A stretch of DNA of 64,000 nucleotides. It comes from Bradyrhizobium erythrophlei. GTDB lineage: Bacteria; Pseudomonadota; Alphaproteobacteria; Rhizobiales; Xanthobacteraceae. The notes beneath the pieces were generated by a model. It ran no database searches, was not told the DNA's origin, and worked only from the letters and a program-made list of their open reading frames with translations. Positions within the stretch are counted from its first letter, which is position 1; the number at the start of each line of letters is the position of its first letter. The translations under genes were made by a program, and so were the position numbers. Where the stretch lies: the NCBI RefSeq assembly GCF_900142985.1, contig NZ_LT670849.1, positions 1,054,001 to 1,118,000 on the forward strand, in the 5' to 3' direction. Positions 16,233-26,203 of the stretch are shown in pieces.

Positions 16233-18908
16233 ATGTTTGAAATCTTTGCGGTTGCGATTGCGGTGATTGCGCTGATCGTGGCGCGCAAGGCAATGGATCA
16301 AGCCGCAACCCTGAAGTCGCGGCTGGACGCGCTTGAGGCCAGCGGCTGGCGCGCCTCCCCCATTCCACCGCCGCTGGCGCCGGCGCAGGAAGCAGAACCC
16401 GCCACAACACCCGAAATTCCGGCGACGACAATTGCCGCCGAGCCCGAAACGCCGTTCCACGAAACAGCACCTTCCATCGCCGACGACGCAGCCAGCGCGG
16501 TCCCTACAACACCTCCACCGCTGCCGCCGGCCGCGCCCGGCTTCGAGGAGCGCGTCGGCACCCGCTGGGTGGTGTGGCTCGGCGGACTGACATTGGCGCT
16601 CGGCGGCTTCTTCATGGTCCGCTATTCGATCGACGCCGGCCTGCTCGGGCCCGGCGTGCGCACACTGCTCGGCGGTGCATTTGCATCGGCTCTGCTTGCA
16701 GCGGGCGAATGGACACGCCGCAAGGAGAGCACATCATCCGTCGCGGCGCTGCCGATTGCGAATATTCCGGCCGTGTTGACCGCGGCCGGCACCGCCGTCG
16801 CCTTCGGAACGGCCTATGCCGCCTACGCGCTCTACGACTTCCTGGCGCCAGCCTCCGCCTTCATCCTGCTCGGGCTGGTGGCGCTCGGTACGCTCGCAGC
16901 CGCTCTGCTGCACGGCCCGATGCTGGCGGGCCTGGGAATCGTCGCTGCCTTCGGCACGCCGCTTCTGGTTTCGTCGGAGAAGCCGGATTTCTGGGCCCTT
17001 TATATTTACCTTGCCGTCGTCACCGCGGCATCCTTCGGCCTTGCCCGTGCTCGGCTATGGAGCTGGCTTGCCGTCACCACGGTCGTGCTCGCGCTGATCT
17101 GGATCCTGCCGGTCCTGAAGTTCGACCCGCCGGACGTCGGCCCCTACGCGTTCCACGCGATCGCAGGATTTACGCTCGCTGCCTTGCTGGTGGTGTGCGG
17201 CTTCCTGTTTGGCCCATCGAACGAAAACGACAATGTCGAATGGGTCTCGTCGGGATCGCTCGCTGCCTATCTGTTTGGCGCCATGTTGATCGTGCTCGCA
17301 AGCTTCCACGCCAGCGCCGCCATCGTCGTCTTCGCCATCCTGACCGCAGCCACGCTTCTGGTCGCCTGGCGCGCGCCGTCTACCACCGCTGCGGTCGCTC
17401 CTGCCGCCGCGTTCGTTGGCCTCGTGTTTCTGGTCTGGGCCGTGCGCGTCAATCCGGACATGCTGGTGTGGCCGGGCGGGCCCCTGCCCGGCATCGGCCC
17501 CTCGCCGACTGACGAGTCGGTTTCGCTGCATCTGACGGTGGCCGCCTTGTTCGCCGTCGCCTTCGGTAGCGCCGGATTTCTCGCACAAGGCCGCAATTCG
17601 AATGCGCTTGTTCCGGTGATCTGGTCTGCGTCGGGCGTATTCACCCCGCTCGCTCTATTGATTGCGCTTTATGCCAGGATCGCCCATCTCGACCGCTCGA
17701 TCCCCTTCGCAATTCTTGCAGTGGGGCTCGCGATCCTCTTTGCGGCGGCGACCGAAATCCTGAGCAAGCGTGACGCGCGACCGGGATTGGTCAGTTCGAC
17801 CGCACTGTTTGCGACCGGGACGCTCGCTGCGCTGGCGCTGGCGCTGACCTTTGCGCTCGACAAGGGCTGGCTCACCATCGCGCTGGCGCTGACGTCGGCC
17901 GGAGCCGCGTGGGTCTCGACGCAGCGGCCGATTCCGTTCCTGCGCGTGCTGTCGTCGATCCTCGCGGCCATCGTGGTGCTGCGGGTCGGCTATGAGCCGC
18001 GCATCGTCGGCGAGGCGGTCGGCACGACGCCCATCTTCAACTGGCTTCTATGGGGATATGGCATTCCCGCTTTGTCGTTCTGGACCGCCAGCGTCTTCCT
18101 GCGCCGGCGCGGCGACGATGCGCCGCTCCGCTCGGTAGAGGCCGCCGCCATCCTGTTCACGGTGCTGCTGGTGTTCCTGGAAATCCGCCACGCCATGAAC
18201 GGCGGCAATGTCTATCGTGATACGGCCGGGCTGACCGAGACGGCATTGCAGGTTTGTGCCGCGCTCGCCATGGCGATCGGGCTCGAGCGCCTGCGGCTGC
18301 GAAGCGGCAGCATCGTTCACAACGTCAGCGCGATCCTGCTCACCCTGTTTGCGGGCGCCGCCACCTTGTTCGGGCTGTTCTTCCTCGACAACCCCGCGAT
18401 CTGGCACATCGAGATCAACGGCGAGTTCATCAACGAGCTTCTGCTCGGCTACGCGGCGCCGGCCATTCTCGCGCTGCTGTTGTCCTATGCGGTCGCAGGA
18501 CGGCGCCATGCCGCCTATGGCAACACGCTGGCCGCCGGCGCGCTGATCCTCGCGCTTAGCTATATTTCACTCGAGATCCGGCGGTTCTATCAAGGCCCGG
18601 TGCTATCGCGCGGCGGGACCCCCGACATCGAGCAGTACACCTACTCGATCGCGTGGCTCGGCTTCGGTGTGCTGCTGCTCGTGATCGGCATATGGGCCAA
18701 TTCGCAGCGCGCCCGTCTCGCCTCGGCAGTCGTGATCGCGCTGACGATCGGCAAGGTGTTCCTGATCGATCTGTCGACGTTGACAGGCGTCTATCGCGCG
18801 CTGTCATTCATGGGGCTGGGCCTCGTGCTGGTCGCGATCGGCTGGTTCTACCAGAAGGTCCTGTTTCGCCGGGAAGCCGCGTCCGCAACGCCTGTTACGA
18901 GCACCTGA
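16233..18908 (+). CDS. DUF2339 polytopic membrane protein
   Basis: A large integral membrane protein of unknown function (891 aa). The N-terminal helix (FEIFAVAIAVIALIVARKAM) is followed by a short coiled stretch and a Pro/Ala/Thr-rich linker (about 45-105). Then comes the DUF2339 core, starting at about residue 107 with GTRWVVWLGGLTLALGGFF. About 20 or more hydrophobic helices can be counted, many with small residues, through to LVAIGWFYQKVLFRR at the end. Family members in Gram-negatives are annotated only as membrane proteins. A GTG could serve as an alternative start, but ATG 16233 begins the first helix. A palindrome pair follows the stop. Confidence 0.88.
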   Translation: MFEIFAVAIAVIALIVARKAMDQAATLKSRLDALEASGWRASPIPPPLAPAQEAEPATTPEIPATTIAAEPETPFHETAPSIADDAASAVPTTPPPLPPAAPGFEERVGTRWVVWLGGLTLALGGFFMVRYSIDAGLLGPGVRTLLGGAFASALLAAGEWTRRKESTSSVAALPIANIPAVLTAAGTAVAFGTAYAAYALYDFLAPASAFILLGLVALGTLAAALLHGPMLAGLGIVAAFGTPLLVSSEKPDFWALYIYLAVVTAASFGLARARLWSWLAVTTVVLALIWILPVLKFDPPDVGPYAFHAIAGFTLAALLVVCGFLFGPSNENDNVEWVSSGSLAAYLFGAMLIVLASFHASAAIVVFAILTAATLLVAWRAPSTTAAVAPAAAFVGLVFLVWAVRVNPDMLVWPGGPLPGIGPSPTDESVSLHLTVAALFAVAFGSAGFLAQGRNSNALVPVIWSASGVFTPLALLIALYARIAHLDRSIPFAILAVGLAILFAAATEILSKRDARPGLVSSTALFATGTLAALALALTFALDKGWLTIALALTSAGAAWVSTQRPIPFLRVLSSILAAIVVLRVGYEPRIVGEAVGTTPIFNWLLWGYGIPALSFWTASVFLRRRGDDAPLRSVEAAAILFTVLLVFLEIRHAMNGGNVYRDTAGLTETALQVCAALAMAIGLERLRLRSGSIVHNVSAILLTLFAGAATLFGLFFLDNPAIWHIEINGEFINELLLGYAAPAILALLLSYAVAGRRHAAYGNTLAAGALILALSYISLEIRRFYQGPVLSRGGTPDIEQYTYSIAWLGFGVLLLVIGIWANSQRARLASAVVIALTIGKVFLIDLSTLTGVYRALSFMGLGLVLVAIGWFYQKVLFRREAASATPVTST

Positions 18909-18919
18909 GGGATGCGGGC

Positions 18920-19085
18920 ATAGTGCGGCGAATTTGAAGTTCATATCAGCTTTGACGCGCGTGCGTTATAGGAACTTCAAATTCAGAGCCGTACTAAAAA
19001 CCGATATTTGCTAGAGCTCCTTTAATTCCGAAGTTCGCATCAGAGGTCCCCCAACAGCTTGCGAACTTCGGAATTGGAGCTCTGG
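18920..19085. repeat. Inverted pair of bulged palindromes (pair 5, subtype B inverted)
   Basis: Palindromes 18920-18996 (arms GAATTTGAAGTTC) and 19011-19085 (arms AATTCCGAAGTTCGC), with the linker AAAAACCGATATTTG. The order and bulge sides are those of pair 2 (2243-2409) read on the other strand. The element fills the space between convergent genes and ends exactly at the last base of the chemoreceptor stop codon. Confidence 0.88.
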
Positions 19086-20792
19086 TCAGGCCGCCCGCAC
19101 CGAGTTGAGGAACTTGCCGACCTCCTGCTTGAGGCGGCTGGAATCGCCGGAGAGCGACTTTGCGGCCGACAAGACCTGCGAGGACGCCGATCCGGTCTCG
19201 CTGGCGCCACGTTGGACGTCGGCGATATTGGACGAGACCTGCATGGTGCCTTGCGCAGCCCGCTGCACGTTGCGGGAGATTTCCTGGGTCGCAGCACCCT
19301 GCTCTTCGACCGCCGCCGCAATGGCGGATGCAATCTCGGACAGCTTCTCGATGGTGCCGCTGATCTCTCTGATCGCGCCGACGGACTCCTGCGTCGCCGC
19401 CTGAATGCCGTTGACCTGCTGGCCGATCTCGCCGGTGGCTTTTGCGGTCTGCTCGGCCAGCGCCTTCACTTCGGACGCGACGACGGCAAAACCGCGGCCG
19501 GCTTCGCCCGCGCGCGCCGCTTCGATGGTGGCGTTCAGCGCCAACAGGTTGGTCTGGCCCGCGATGGTGTTGATCAGTTCGACCACGTCGCCGATGCGTC
19601 CCGCAGCCTTGGAGAGCTCACCGACGCGATCGTTGGTCTGACGCGCCTGCATGACGGCTTCGTTGGCCATGCGCGCCGATTCCTGCACCTGGCGGCTGAT
19701 CTCATGGACCGAGGACGACAGTTCTTCCGTGGCGGAGGCAACCGATTGAACGTTGCTGGAGGCTTCTTCCGAAGCGCCCGCAACTTTTGTCGCCAGCGTC
19801 TCCGAACGCGTGGCGGTCGAGGTCAGCACTCCGGCGGAATTCTCCAGCTGGGTCGAAGCTGACGATACGGTGGCGATGATTTCGCCGACTGCGCCTTCGA
19901 AACTGTCGGCCATGCGATGCATGTCCTCCTTGCGCGCGAGCATCTGCCGCTGTTCGGCCTCGACCTGTTCGGCACGCAAGCGATTGGCTTCGATCATGGC
20001 CTCCTTGAACACTTCAACCGTCCGCGCCATCTCGCCGATCTCGTCGGACCGGCCGGTGTCGGCGACCGGCAGGCTCAATTCGCCCTTGCTGAGCGCGTCC
20101 ATGCGCAACTTCAGGCGGGACAACGGCCTGACGACGCTGCGCGCAACCAGCCACGCGATGCCGATGGAGGCCAGCAGCAGAGCGCCGATCAGCGCCGCAA
20201 CGCTCTGAGCCATGTTCCAGAACGTGACGTCAAGATCGGTCATGTATTCGGCGGAGGCGATCATCAGATGCCATGGCCCGAAACCGCGGACATAGGCGAC
20301 CTTTTCGAGCGGGGTCTTCGCGCCACCCTTGGGGAAGGTGTAGCGGATCGTTCCCTCGCCGCGCTTGGCCATGTCGAGCATCATCTGCGCGAAGGGCATC
20401 CCGGCGGAATCTTTCAGGCCGCGAACGTCCTTGCCGACCAGACCCGGATTGCCCGTGTTCATGACGCAGAGGCCGGTCTCGGTATCATAGATGAAGACGT
20501 AGTTGCTGTGATTTTCGAACCAGACGGCGCCGGCGGCGGCATAGAAGCGCGCTTTCGCTTCGTCCTCGCTCATCGATCCGGATTCGGCGGCGCGTTTGAA
20601 ACTCTCCGCCATGCTCCAGACGGAATCAACGACAGCGCGGGCCCGTTCGGTCCGTTCGGTCGCCAGTTCGCCGCGAGCGATCAACAGAACCGTCAACGCG
20701 ACCAGCAGCATGAACAGTGCACCGGCAACCGCCATGGCGGCAAGCTTCGCCGCGATCGAATGTTGAGCGATGAATTTGAACAGTTTCTTCAC
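19086..20792 (-). CDS. methyl-accepting chemotaxis protein with Cache sensor
   Basis: A chemoreceptor. TM1 (about 13-38, [20 protein letters not shown]) and TM2 (about 190-212) flank a periplasmic single-Cache domain of about 150 aa ([34 protein letters not shown]). A HAMP domain follows ([20 protein letters not shown], about 214-268). The signalling tip is canonical: [20 protein letters not shown]. The ligand is not readable, though Cache domains of this shape often bind small organic acids. There is no C-terminal CheR/CheB pentapeptide; the protein ends in KFLNSVRAA. The start is GTG 20792 after a GGGGGCTGG stretch. It stands alone on its strand. Confidence 0.93.
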   Translation of the reverse strand: MKKLFKFIAQHSIAAKLAAMAVAGALFMLLVALTVLLIARGELATERTERARAVVDSVWSMAESFKRAAESGSMSEDEAKARFYAAAGAVWFENHSNYVFIYDTETGLCVMNTGNPGLVGKDVRGLKDSAGMPFAQMMLDMAKRGEGTIRYTFPKGGAKTPLEKVAYVRGFGPWHLMIASAEYMTDLDVTFWNMAQSVAALIGALLLASIGIAWLVARSVVRPLSRLKLRMDALSKGELSLPVADTGRSDEIGEMARTVEVFKEAMIEANRLRAEQVEAEQRQMLARKEDMHRMADSFEGAVGEIIATVSSASTQLENSAGVLTSTATRSETLATKVAGASEEASSNVQSVASATEELSSSVHEISRQVQESARMANEAVMQARQTNDRVGELSKAAGRIGDVVELINTIAGQTNLLALNATIEAARAGEAGRGFAVVASEVKALAEQTAKATGEIGQQVNGIQAATQESVGAIREISGTIEKLSEIASAIAAAVEEQGAATQEISRNVQRAAQGTMQVSSNIADVQRGASETGSASSQVLSAAKSLSGDSSRLKQEVGKFLNSVRAA

Positions 20793-21053
20793 GGCAATCC
20801 AGCCCCCACGGATGCGCCGTCCGTCGTCTCACGACACGGCACGATCTAATCCAGCCGTTTTCTCAGCCGTGAGAACATAGCTACCCATTCGTAAATTAAA
20901 GGTTCAGCGAGGCTGACGTCGTCATCACAACGGCGCGCGCATATCGAGCCCGCGACGACTTGCAGACGTCACACTGCAAACGCGGCGCAGCGGACGCGCG
21001 CCACGCAAAATTTCAGGTGGAGAAACTTAAAAGACGAAACGCGCTCTTGTGTG

Positions 21054-21638
21054 TCACTCGGTCGAGTGACGCAATTCCAGAGCGGGCTCGGACTTGGCCG
21101 GCGCGGGCTTCGGCTCGGGACGGATCGGTTCGAGCTTGGCGCTCTCGACCGCCGGCGTCTCGACGCGCGAGGACACCTCGACCGAGCCGGTCTGCTCCAC
21201 CGCGCGCCGCGAGCGCGGATGGGCCACCGCGCGGGCCATCAACATCTGCGCCCCGCCCTGGTGACGGAAGTCGCAATAGGCGAAGCTCATGCCGGACACC
21301 GAGCCGCGGAAGCTAACCTCGTCCTGCTTGTCGAGATTGAAGCACGGCTCGAACGGAATGCCGCGAAGCGAAGCGCAGACCGCCTGTCCGCGAATTTGCA
21401 GCGTATTGCCCGGCAGCCGAACGTGGCGGATCGGACCGGAGCCAGAGAACTGCACCGAGCCCGCAGCCCCCATGTCCTCAAGGATGCGGCCAGCACCGCG
21501 GGTGCCGTCGAAGCATGTAAATGCGAACACCTTGCCGGATACGAAACGCCTGGCTTCCTCGGCGCTCATCTGCCCGGCCATGGCGGGCATGATCGCCGCA
21601 CCGGCCACGACTGCCCCCAACACAAAACGCGCAAGCAT
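21054..21638 (-). CDS. exported hypothetical protein with four-Cys domain
   Basis: Unrecognised family. A signal peptide spans residues 1-22 (ARFVLGAVVAGAAIMPAMA). The mature domain (about 23-130) has Cys in FTCFDGTRGAGR, AVCASLRG, EPCFNLDK and AYCDFRHQG, consistent with two periplasmic disulfides. The last 50 residues are Pro/Glu-rich and probably unfolded. At 194 aa it resembles short conserved secreted proteins of Bradyrhizobium, by impression only. It lies alone between the chemoreceptor and the acuI-like gene. Confidence 0.75.
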   Translation of the reverse strand: MLARFVLGAVVAGAAIMPAMAGQMSAEEARRFVSGKVFAFTCFDGTRGAGRILEDMGAAGSVQFSGSGPIRHVRLPGNTLQIRGQAVCASLRGIPFEPCFNLDKQDEVSFRGSVSGMSFAYCDFRHQGGAQMLMARAVAHPRSRRAVEQTGSVEVSSRVETPAVESAKLEPIRPEPKPAPAKSEPALELRHSTE

Positions 21639-21745
21639 GCTTCAACTCCGACTTTACCCCGCGGGTGGTCGCCCTCTTTACCCGCTGCTTACCATACTAA
21701 CCGTGGCAACATTGGCGCAGCTTCGTTGGTAAAGTCTGAATGTCG

Positions 21746-22735
21746 TCAGGAAATTTTTACCACGATTCGACCCCGAACTTGCCCGGCGAGGATTTTGGCC
21801 CCGGTCCCGATGACTTCGTCGAGACCAATTTCATGAGTAATTTCAGATAGTTTTGTCGATTCCAAGTCATTACTGAGGCGCTTCCAGGCGATTTCGCGGA
21901 GCTCAATTGGGCACATCACGGAATCGATACCCAACAGACACACCCCCCGCAAAATAAATGGCGCGACCGAGGTCGGCAGATCCATGCCGGCAGCCAGCCC
22001 GCAGGCAGCGATGGCGCCCCGGTACCTGGTCATCGACAACAGATTGGCGAGCGTCGTCGAACCGACGCTGTCCACCCCTCCCGCCCAGCGCTCCTTGGCG
22101 AGCGGCTTGGCGGCCGGCACGGAAAGCTCGTTACGGTCGATCACCTCGGCTGCACCGAGGCTCTTGAGATAATCGGTTTCCGACATCCGCCCGGTGGAGG
22201 CGATGACGTGATAGCCGAGCTTCGACAGGATCGCGATCGCGACCGAACCGACGCCGCCGGCGGCACCCGTCACCACGACCGGGCCTTGAGAAGGTTTTAG
22301 GCCCTGTTGCTCCAGCGCCAGCACCGCGAGCATCGCCGTATAACCGGCGGTGCCGATCGCCATGGCGTCGCGCGCCGAGATGCCGTCGGGCAGACGCACC
22401 AGCCAGTCGCCCTTGACGCGCGCTTTCTCCGCATAGCTACCCAGATGCGTCTCGCCGAGACCCCAGCCGTTACAGATCACGCGGTCGCCCGCCTTCCAGC
22501 GCGGATGCGAGGAATGCTCGACTGTGCCGGCAAAATCGATGCCCGCGATCATCGGGAAGCGGCGGACCACCGGCGCCTTGCCGGTGACGGCCAGACCATC
22601 CTTGTAATTCAGCGTAGACCATTCGACGCGAACGGTGACGTCGCCGTCCATCAGATCGGCTTCGTCGAACTGAACGAGGGCCGCGGTCGTGCCCTTCTCC
22701 GCCTTGTCGATCCTGATCGCTTTGAATGTGGCCAA
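21746..22735 (-). CDS. acuI: acrylyl-CoA reductase-type MDR oxidoreductase (AcuI/YhdH)
   Basis: A zinc-free medium-chain reductase of the AcuI/YhdH group, which reduces acrylyl-CoA (a toxic enoyl-CoA) to propionyl-CoA with NADPH. Typical motifs are [13 protein letters not shown] (residues 40-52), [13 protein letters not shown], the [28 protein letters not shown] block, and the Rossmann signature [12 protein letters not shown] (about 155-166). At 329 aa it is standard. The start is TTG 22735, supported by GGGAGAC about 7 bases upstream; no ATG fits. It lies downstream of the MFS gene on the same strand (82-base gap), so the two may share a transcript. Confidence 0.9.
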   Translation of the reverse strand: MATFKAIRIDKAEKGTTAALVQFDEADLMDGDVTVRVEWSTLNYKDGLAVTGKAPVVRRFPMIAGIDFAGTVEHSSHPRWKAGDRVICNGWGLGETHLGSYAEKARVKGDWLVRLPDGISARDAMAIGTAGYTAMLAVLALEQQGLKPSQGPVVVTGAAGGVGSVAIAILSKLGYHVIASTGRMSETDYLKSLGAAEVIDRNELSVPAAKPLAKERWAGGVDSVGSTTLANLLSMTRYRGAIAACGLAAGMDLPTSVAPFILRGVCLLGIDSVMCPIELREIAWKRLSNDLESTKLSEITHEIGLDEVIGTGAKILAGQVRGRIVVKIS

Positions 22736-22817
22736 CGCAACGTCTCCCGGCGTTTATTTCGTGAGTGGCCTGATCCTAGCACTCACGAAATCGCACGGCG
22801 AGAGAGATGATCTAACC

Positions 22818-24065
22818 TCAGGTCGGTTGCGGAACTGCGCGGCGGACCGGCGCCTCGACGATCGGCAGATTGATCAGAGCCGAAAGCACGCCGAACAGGA
22901 TCGAAAGCCACCAGATCGGAGTATACGAGCCGAATTTTTCGAACACGATTCCGCCAAGCCACACGCCAAGGAAACCGCCGACCTGATGGCTGACGAATGA
23001 AAATCCATAAAGCGTCGCAAACCAGCGGGTGCCGAACATCAAGGCGATCAAGGCCGAGGTCGGCGGCACCGTCGACAACCAGGTCAGACCACTGATTGCG
23101 CCGAATGCGATCGCCGAGAACGGCGTGATCGGAAATGAAATGAACGCAACCGTCGCAAGCGCCCGCGTGAAATAGATCACCGACAGGATGTAGCGCTTCG
23201 GAAACAGGTTCTGCAGCCAGCCGACACCGAGCGAACCGATGATATTGAACAAGCCAATCGACGCAAGGACCCAGCCGCCGGTCGATGTGGTTATGCCCCG
23301 ATCGGAAAGATAGGCGGGCAAATGCACCGTGATAAAGGCAAGCTGAAAGCCACAGGTGAAGAAGCCGAGCACCAACAGCACATAGGAGCGATGTCCGAAA
23401 GCTTCCGCCAGTGCAGTCTTGAACGACTGCTGATCTGCGACAGGCACCTCGGTCGTAGCCGCCACGGACGGCGTTGAGAGCGCCAGCGACAGCGGCAGTA
23501 TGAGGAGCATCAACGCAGCAAACACCGAAAGCGCCGCCTGCCAGCCGAAACTATCGATCATGGCCACGCCGAACGGCGCAAACAGGAATTGGCCGAACGA
23601 GCCGGCGGCGGTGCCGGCGCCGAGCGCGACGCCACGCCGCTCCGGCGGCAGCAGCTTGCTGAAGGCGGACAGCACCAGATTGAACGAACAACCGGAAAGC
23701 CCAAAGCCGACCAGAACGCCCGCACCCATATCGAGCGAGAGTGGCGTCGTCCCATGGCTCATCAAGAACAGGCCCGCCGCGTAAAGCGCGGCGCCGACCC
23801 ACATCACACGCATCACACCAAACCGGTCAGCGATCGCACCGGCAATCGGCTGCCCCAATCCCCAAAGCAGATTCTGCACGGCAAGCGCGAGGCCGAAGAC
23901 ATCGCGCCCCCATCCGAATTCGCGGCTCATCGGCTGGACAAAGAAACCAAGACCAGAGCGCGGCCCAAAGCTCAACAGCGCGATCGCGCAGCCACAAACG
24001 ATGATCACCAGCGGCGTACGCCAGCCGGTCGCGAGCCGACGCTGGTCGATTCCGATCGAAGCCAT
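22818..24065 (-). CDS. MFS transporter
   Basis: A secondary transporter with 12 predicted helices (415 aa). The family signature between helices 2 and 3 is GAIADRFGVMRVMWVG, and helix 1 begins PLVIIVCGCAIALLSFG. FFVQPMSREFGWGRDVFGLA resembles the oxalate/formate antiporter-like group (MCT-like), but the substrate is unknown. I choose ATG 24065 because CAGGAGAT lies 7 bases upstream; an upstream start (24149) would add a 28-aa charged tail without a ribosome site. It is followed by the acuI-like gene. A perfect 18-bp palindrome at 24150-24167 may be its operator. Confidence 0.9.
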   Translation of the reverse strand: MASIGIDQRRLATGWRTPLVIIVCGCAIALLSFGPRSGLGFFVQPMSREFGWGRDVFGLALAVQNLLWGLGQPIAGAIADRFGVMRVMWVGAALYAAGLFLMSHGTTPLSLDMGAGVLVGFGLSGCSFNLVLSAFSKLLPPERRGVALGAGTAAGSFGQFLFAPFGVAMIDSFGWQAALSVFAALMLLILPLSLALSTPSVAATTEVPVADQQSFKTALAEAFGHRSYVLLVLGFFTCGFQLAFITVHLPAYLSDRGITTSTGGWVLASIGLFNIIGSLGVGWLQNLFPKRYILSVIYFTRALATVAFISFPITPFSAIAFGAISGLTWLSTVPPTSALIALMFGTRWFATLYGFSFVSHQVGGFLGVWLGGIVFEKFGSYTPIWWLSILFGVLSALINLPIVEAPVRRAVPQPT

Positions 24066-24149
24066 GGAAAATCTCCTGAAAGCGCCCGCGGCACGGCTCC
24101 GGATTACGGAGCGCGCCATCAGCCGATAGGCATCATCTCGGTACCCCAA

Positions 24150-24167
24150 TTAATGCAAACGCATTAA
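24150..24167. promoter_or_regulatory. 18-bp palindrome, candidate operator of the MFS gene
   Basis: TTAATGC-AAAC-GCATTAA has 7-bp perfect arms, about 85 bases upstream of the MFS start. Size and symmetry suit a dimeric repressor. No regulator gene lies next to it, so the partner is unknown. Confidence 0.4.
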
Positions 24168-24246
24168 AACCGGAAGTGACTAGTGGGTATACCACGCGGC
24201 CTGCAATCCAGCCCTGCGCGCTTTCACAGGGGCACCCCGATGAGGC

Positions 24247-24269
24247 TATGTCAGGGACATGCTGACATA
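24247..24269. promoter_or_regulatory. inverted repeat TATGTCAG/CTGACATA
   Basis: Perfect 8-bp arms separated by 7 bases, between the sleB-type stop and the MFS promoter region. It could be an operator or the stem of a weak terminator for the wall hydrolase gene; no T-run follows. Confidence 0.3.
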
Positions 24270-24279
24270 ACGTTGGGTC

Positions 24280-25725
24280 TTATCGCCGGGAAGAACTTTC
24301 CGAGATTTCGGCCGAGCTCTTGGCGGCTCCGGCGAGCTCCGCTGAAATCTGCGCGGTCTGCGCCGGTGTGCCCCAGCTTGGCGCTTCGCTGCCGTCGCCC
24401 CATGCGCGCGGGCGATAGAACGTGTGCACGCCGAACCGGTACATCTTCCTCATCTCGCTGACCCAGGACGGGTGCACCCAATACGCATGGTAGTGCGTCG
24501 ACTTGCCGACTTCCGGCAACCAGAGCTGTCCATCGAGCATCGCCTTGGCAATTCGCTTGGCGCGGTCCCACATGTCGGGTTCGCGGACGACGTCGGCGAC
24601 ATTGTCGCAGGCGAAGGTGAACTGGCAGGCGTAATGACGGTGCTTGTTCTGGTAAACCACCCCGCACACCGTGGTGGGATAGAAACCGGAGAAGGCGCGG
24701 TTGAGCACGACCTGCGCCACCGCGATCTGGCCGCGCACGGCTTCACCACGCGATTCGAAGTAGACGGCTTCGGCGAGGCACTTCTCGGATTTGGCGCGCG
24801 ACTTCTCGTCCAGCAGACCGAGGCGTTCGGCCGGCGTCTTGTCGCGCTGATCATCGGAATTGACCTCGCCTTTGGGCGCAACGCTCTCGCCACTCTCGGT
24901 CGTCCTGGACACTTCAGTCTGCGACGGCAGCGATGCAACCTTCATATCGGGATCGACGCGCGCTTCGGGCATCACGACTACCGGCGCCTCGCCGGGCTGC
25001 CAGCGTTCCATGGTCTCCAGCGGCGCACCGAGCGACTGGCTGCCGAAAAACAGGCTCGCGGTCTTGACCGAAAAACCTTCCCGCGAAGGCTCGCTGTCAA
25101 AGGAAGTCGTGTCGGCCTCGGCGCCGTTTTTCGCTCCCCGGAGCGGCTGGGATTCCAGCGACAGCGAAACATCGTATTGCGGAAGCGGCGGCGCATTCAA
25201 AGCTGCCGCGAGTTCAGGATCGAGCGGTGCACGCGCGGGCGAAGTGCCTGCCGCGGTCTTGGCGCCGGCGATAGGAGGACTGACGGTCGCGGGATTCTCC
25301 CTGGGCGCGGCGTCCAATGGTGCAGCGGCTTCCGGTGGCGGCGCCACGACGAGGCGATCACCCTTCAGCGTGCGGTCGACCGTGGGGAAATCGGAAGCTT
25401 GATAACGCGGCGGCGTCTGAAGCACCGAATTGCGCGGAATCGATCCGGTAATGTCGGTGTTCTGACTGAAGCTTGCGAGCCGGTAGGCCGGCGCCGGCGG
25501 CGCGGCGGTCCCGATCGGCCGGCTGAAGCTGTAGGCGGCGACGTGGATGGTGTCGACCGAAGCGAATACGCGATTATGCCAGCGCTCGACGACGCCTGGT
25601 TGCTGCGCCAGTCGGGACGCGATGTCTTGATATCCGACCTCTGTCGGGGTCAATGCGAAACTGCAAAGACCGAGACCGAAGAACGCAAATTGTGCGCTCC
25701 TCGGCCGGCTACGCAACTGTGACAT
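24280..25725 (-). CDS. SleB-type cell wall hydrolase
   Basis: Hydrolase_2 (SleB) domain at the C-terminus, about residues 320-450: KCLAEAVYFESRGE with the catalytic Glu, QIAVAQVVLNRA, YPTTVCGVVYQN, CQFTFACD and ATHYHA-like THYHAYWVHPSW. The fold is a lysozyme-like peptidoglycan lytic enzyme. An N-terminal hydrophobic segment (AQFAFFGLGLCSFALTP) anchors or exports it. A long low-complexity Ala/Pro/Ser region (about 60-300) forms a tether in the periplasm. Start ATG 25725 is preferred; ATG 25785 would add 20 basic residues ahead of the signal. Non-spore-formers use such enzymes in growth or division; the exact role here is unknown. Confidence 0.88.
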   Translation of the reverse strand: MSQLRSRPRSAQFAFFGLGLCSFALTPTEVGYQDIASRLAQQPGVVERWHNRVFASVDTIHVAAYSFSRPIGTAAPPAPAYRLASFSQNTDITGSIPRNSVLQTPPRYQASDFPTVDRTLKGDRLVVAPPPEAAAPLDAAPRENPATVSPPIAGAKTAAGTSPARAPLDPELAAALNAPPLPQYDVSLSLESQPLRGAKNGAEADTTSFDSEPSREGFSVKTASLFFGSQSLGAPLETMERWQPGEAPVVVMPEARVDPDMKVASLPSQTEVSRTTESGESVAPKGEVNSDDQRDKTPAERLGLLDEKSRAKSEKCLAEAVYFESRGEAVRGQIAVAQVVLNRAFSGFYPTTVCGVVYQNKHRHYACQFTFACDNVADVVREPDMWDRAKRIAKAMLDGQLWLPEVGKSTHYHAYWVHPSWVSEMRKMYRFGVHTFYRPRAWGDGSEAPSWGTPAQTAQISAELAGAAKSSAEISESSSRR

Positions 25726-26026
25726 CTTACGCTCACGCAACGCAACTCTACGCTTACGCGATCGAACTTCAGTGCATCCGTGCAATTCGATCGTTTCGGG
25801 TAGTAACTAATTTAGGTTGCGAGGGAGTTAATCGGCGTGTCGCGCGCGACACAGGCAATCACGCGGCCGCTTTGCATCAATCACATCGAAAGTGCTGGTA
25901 AACGACGGCTTCAACAAAGTGGTAAATATCGCGTCAACAAAAATGATGAAGAAATTCCCGTGAGTTCCGGTGTGATACGGAGAGTGGACGTAGCGGTCGT
26001 AAACGAAGGACAGAATCCAACCACTC
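25726..26026. other. AT-richer non-coding spacer
   Basis: No coding frame I trust. It contains a perfect 16-bp palindrome GTGTCGCG-CGCGACAC at 25837-25852, which could be an operator for the wall hydrolase gene, 110 bases upstream of its start. Base composition between 25850 and 25990 is richer in A than the surrounding genes. Confidence 0.45.
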
Positions 26027-26179
26027 GTCATCACCGGGCTTGTCCCGGTGATCCACGTCTTTCGCCACAGAGATCCCAAGACGTGGATGCCCGGCACCCG
26101 TCTCCGCCAAGGCTACGCCGGGCCACTAACTCACTCGGCCGCCGAAGCTTTAGCGAAGGCGGCAAGGCCGGGCATGACG
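26027..26179. repeat. 153-bp multi-branched palindromic element
   Basis: Closed by CGTCAT at the left and ATGACG at the right. Inside are a 9-bp hairpin (ATCACCGGG/CCCGGTGAT, 26030-26052), an 11-bp hairpin (ATCCACGTCTT/AAGACGTGGAT, 26051-26088), a long-range stem (ATGCCCGGC at 26087-26095 with GCCGGGCAT at 26167-26175), and an inner GCCGCC/GGCGGC stem (26139-26163). It lies just 3' of ppdK. I recall similar CGTCAT...ATGACG repeats as abundant in Bradyrhizobium. Confidence 0.75.
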
Positions 26180-26203
26180 TCGTTGAAAGAATCCGTCTTC
26201 GTC

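Noticed and set aside
24424..25722. 432-codon open frame opposite the SleB-type gene
   Set aside because: Antisense shadow, Arg/Gly-rich.
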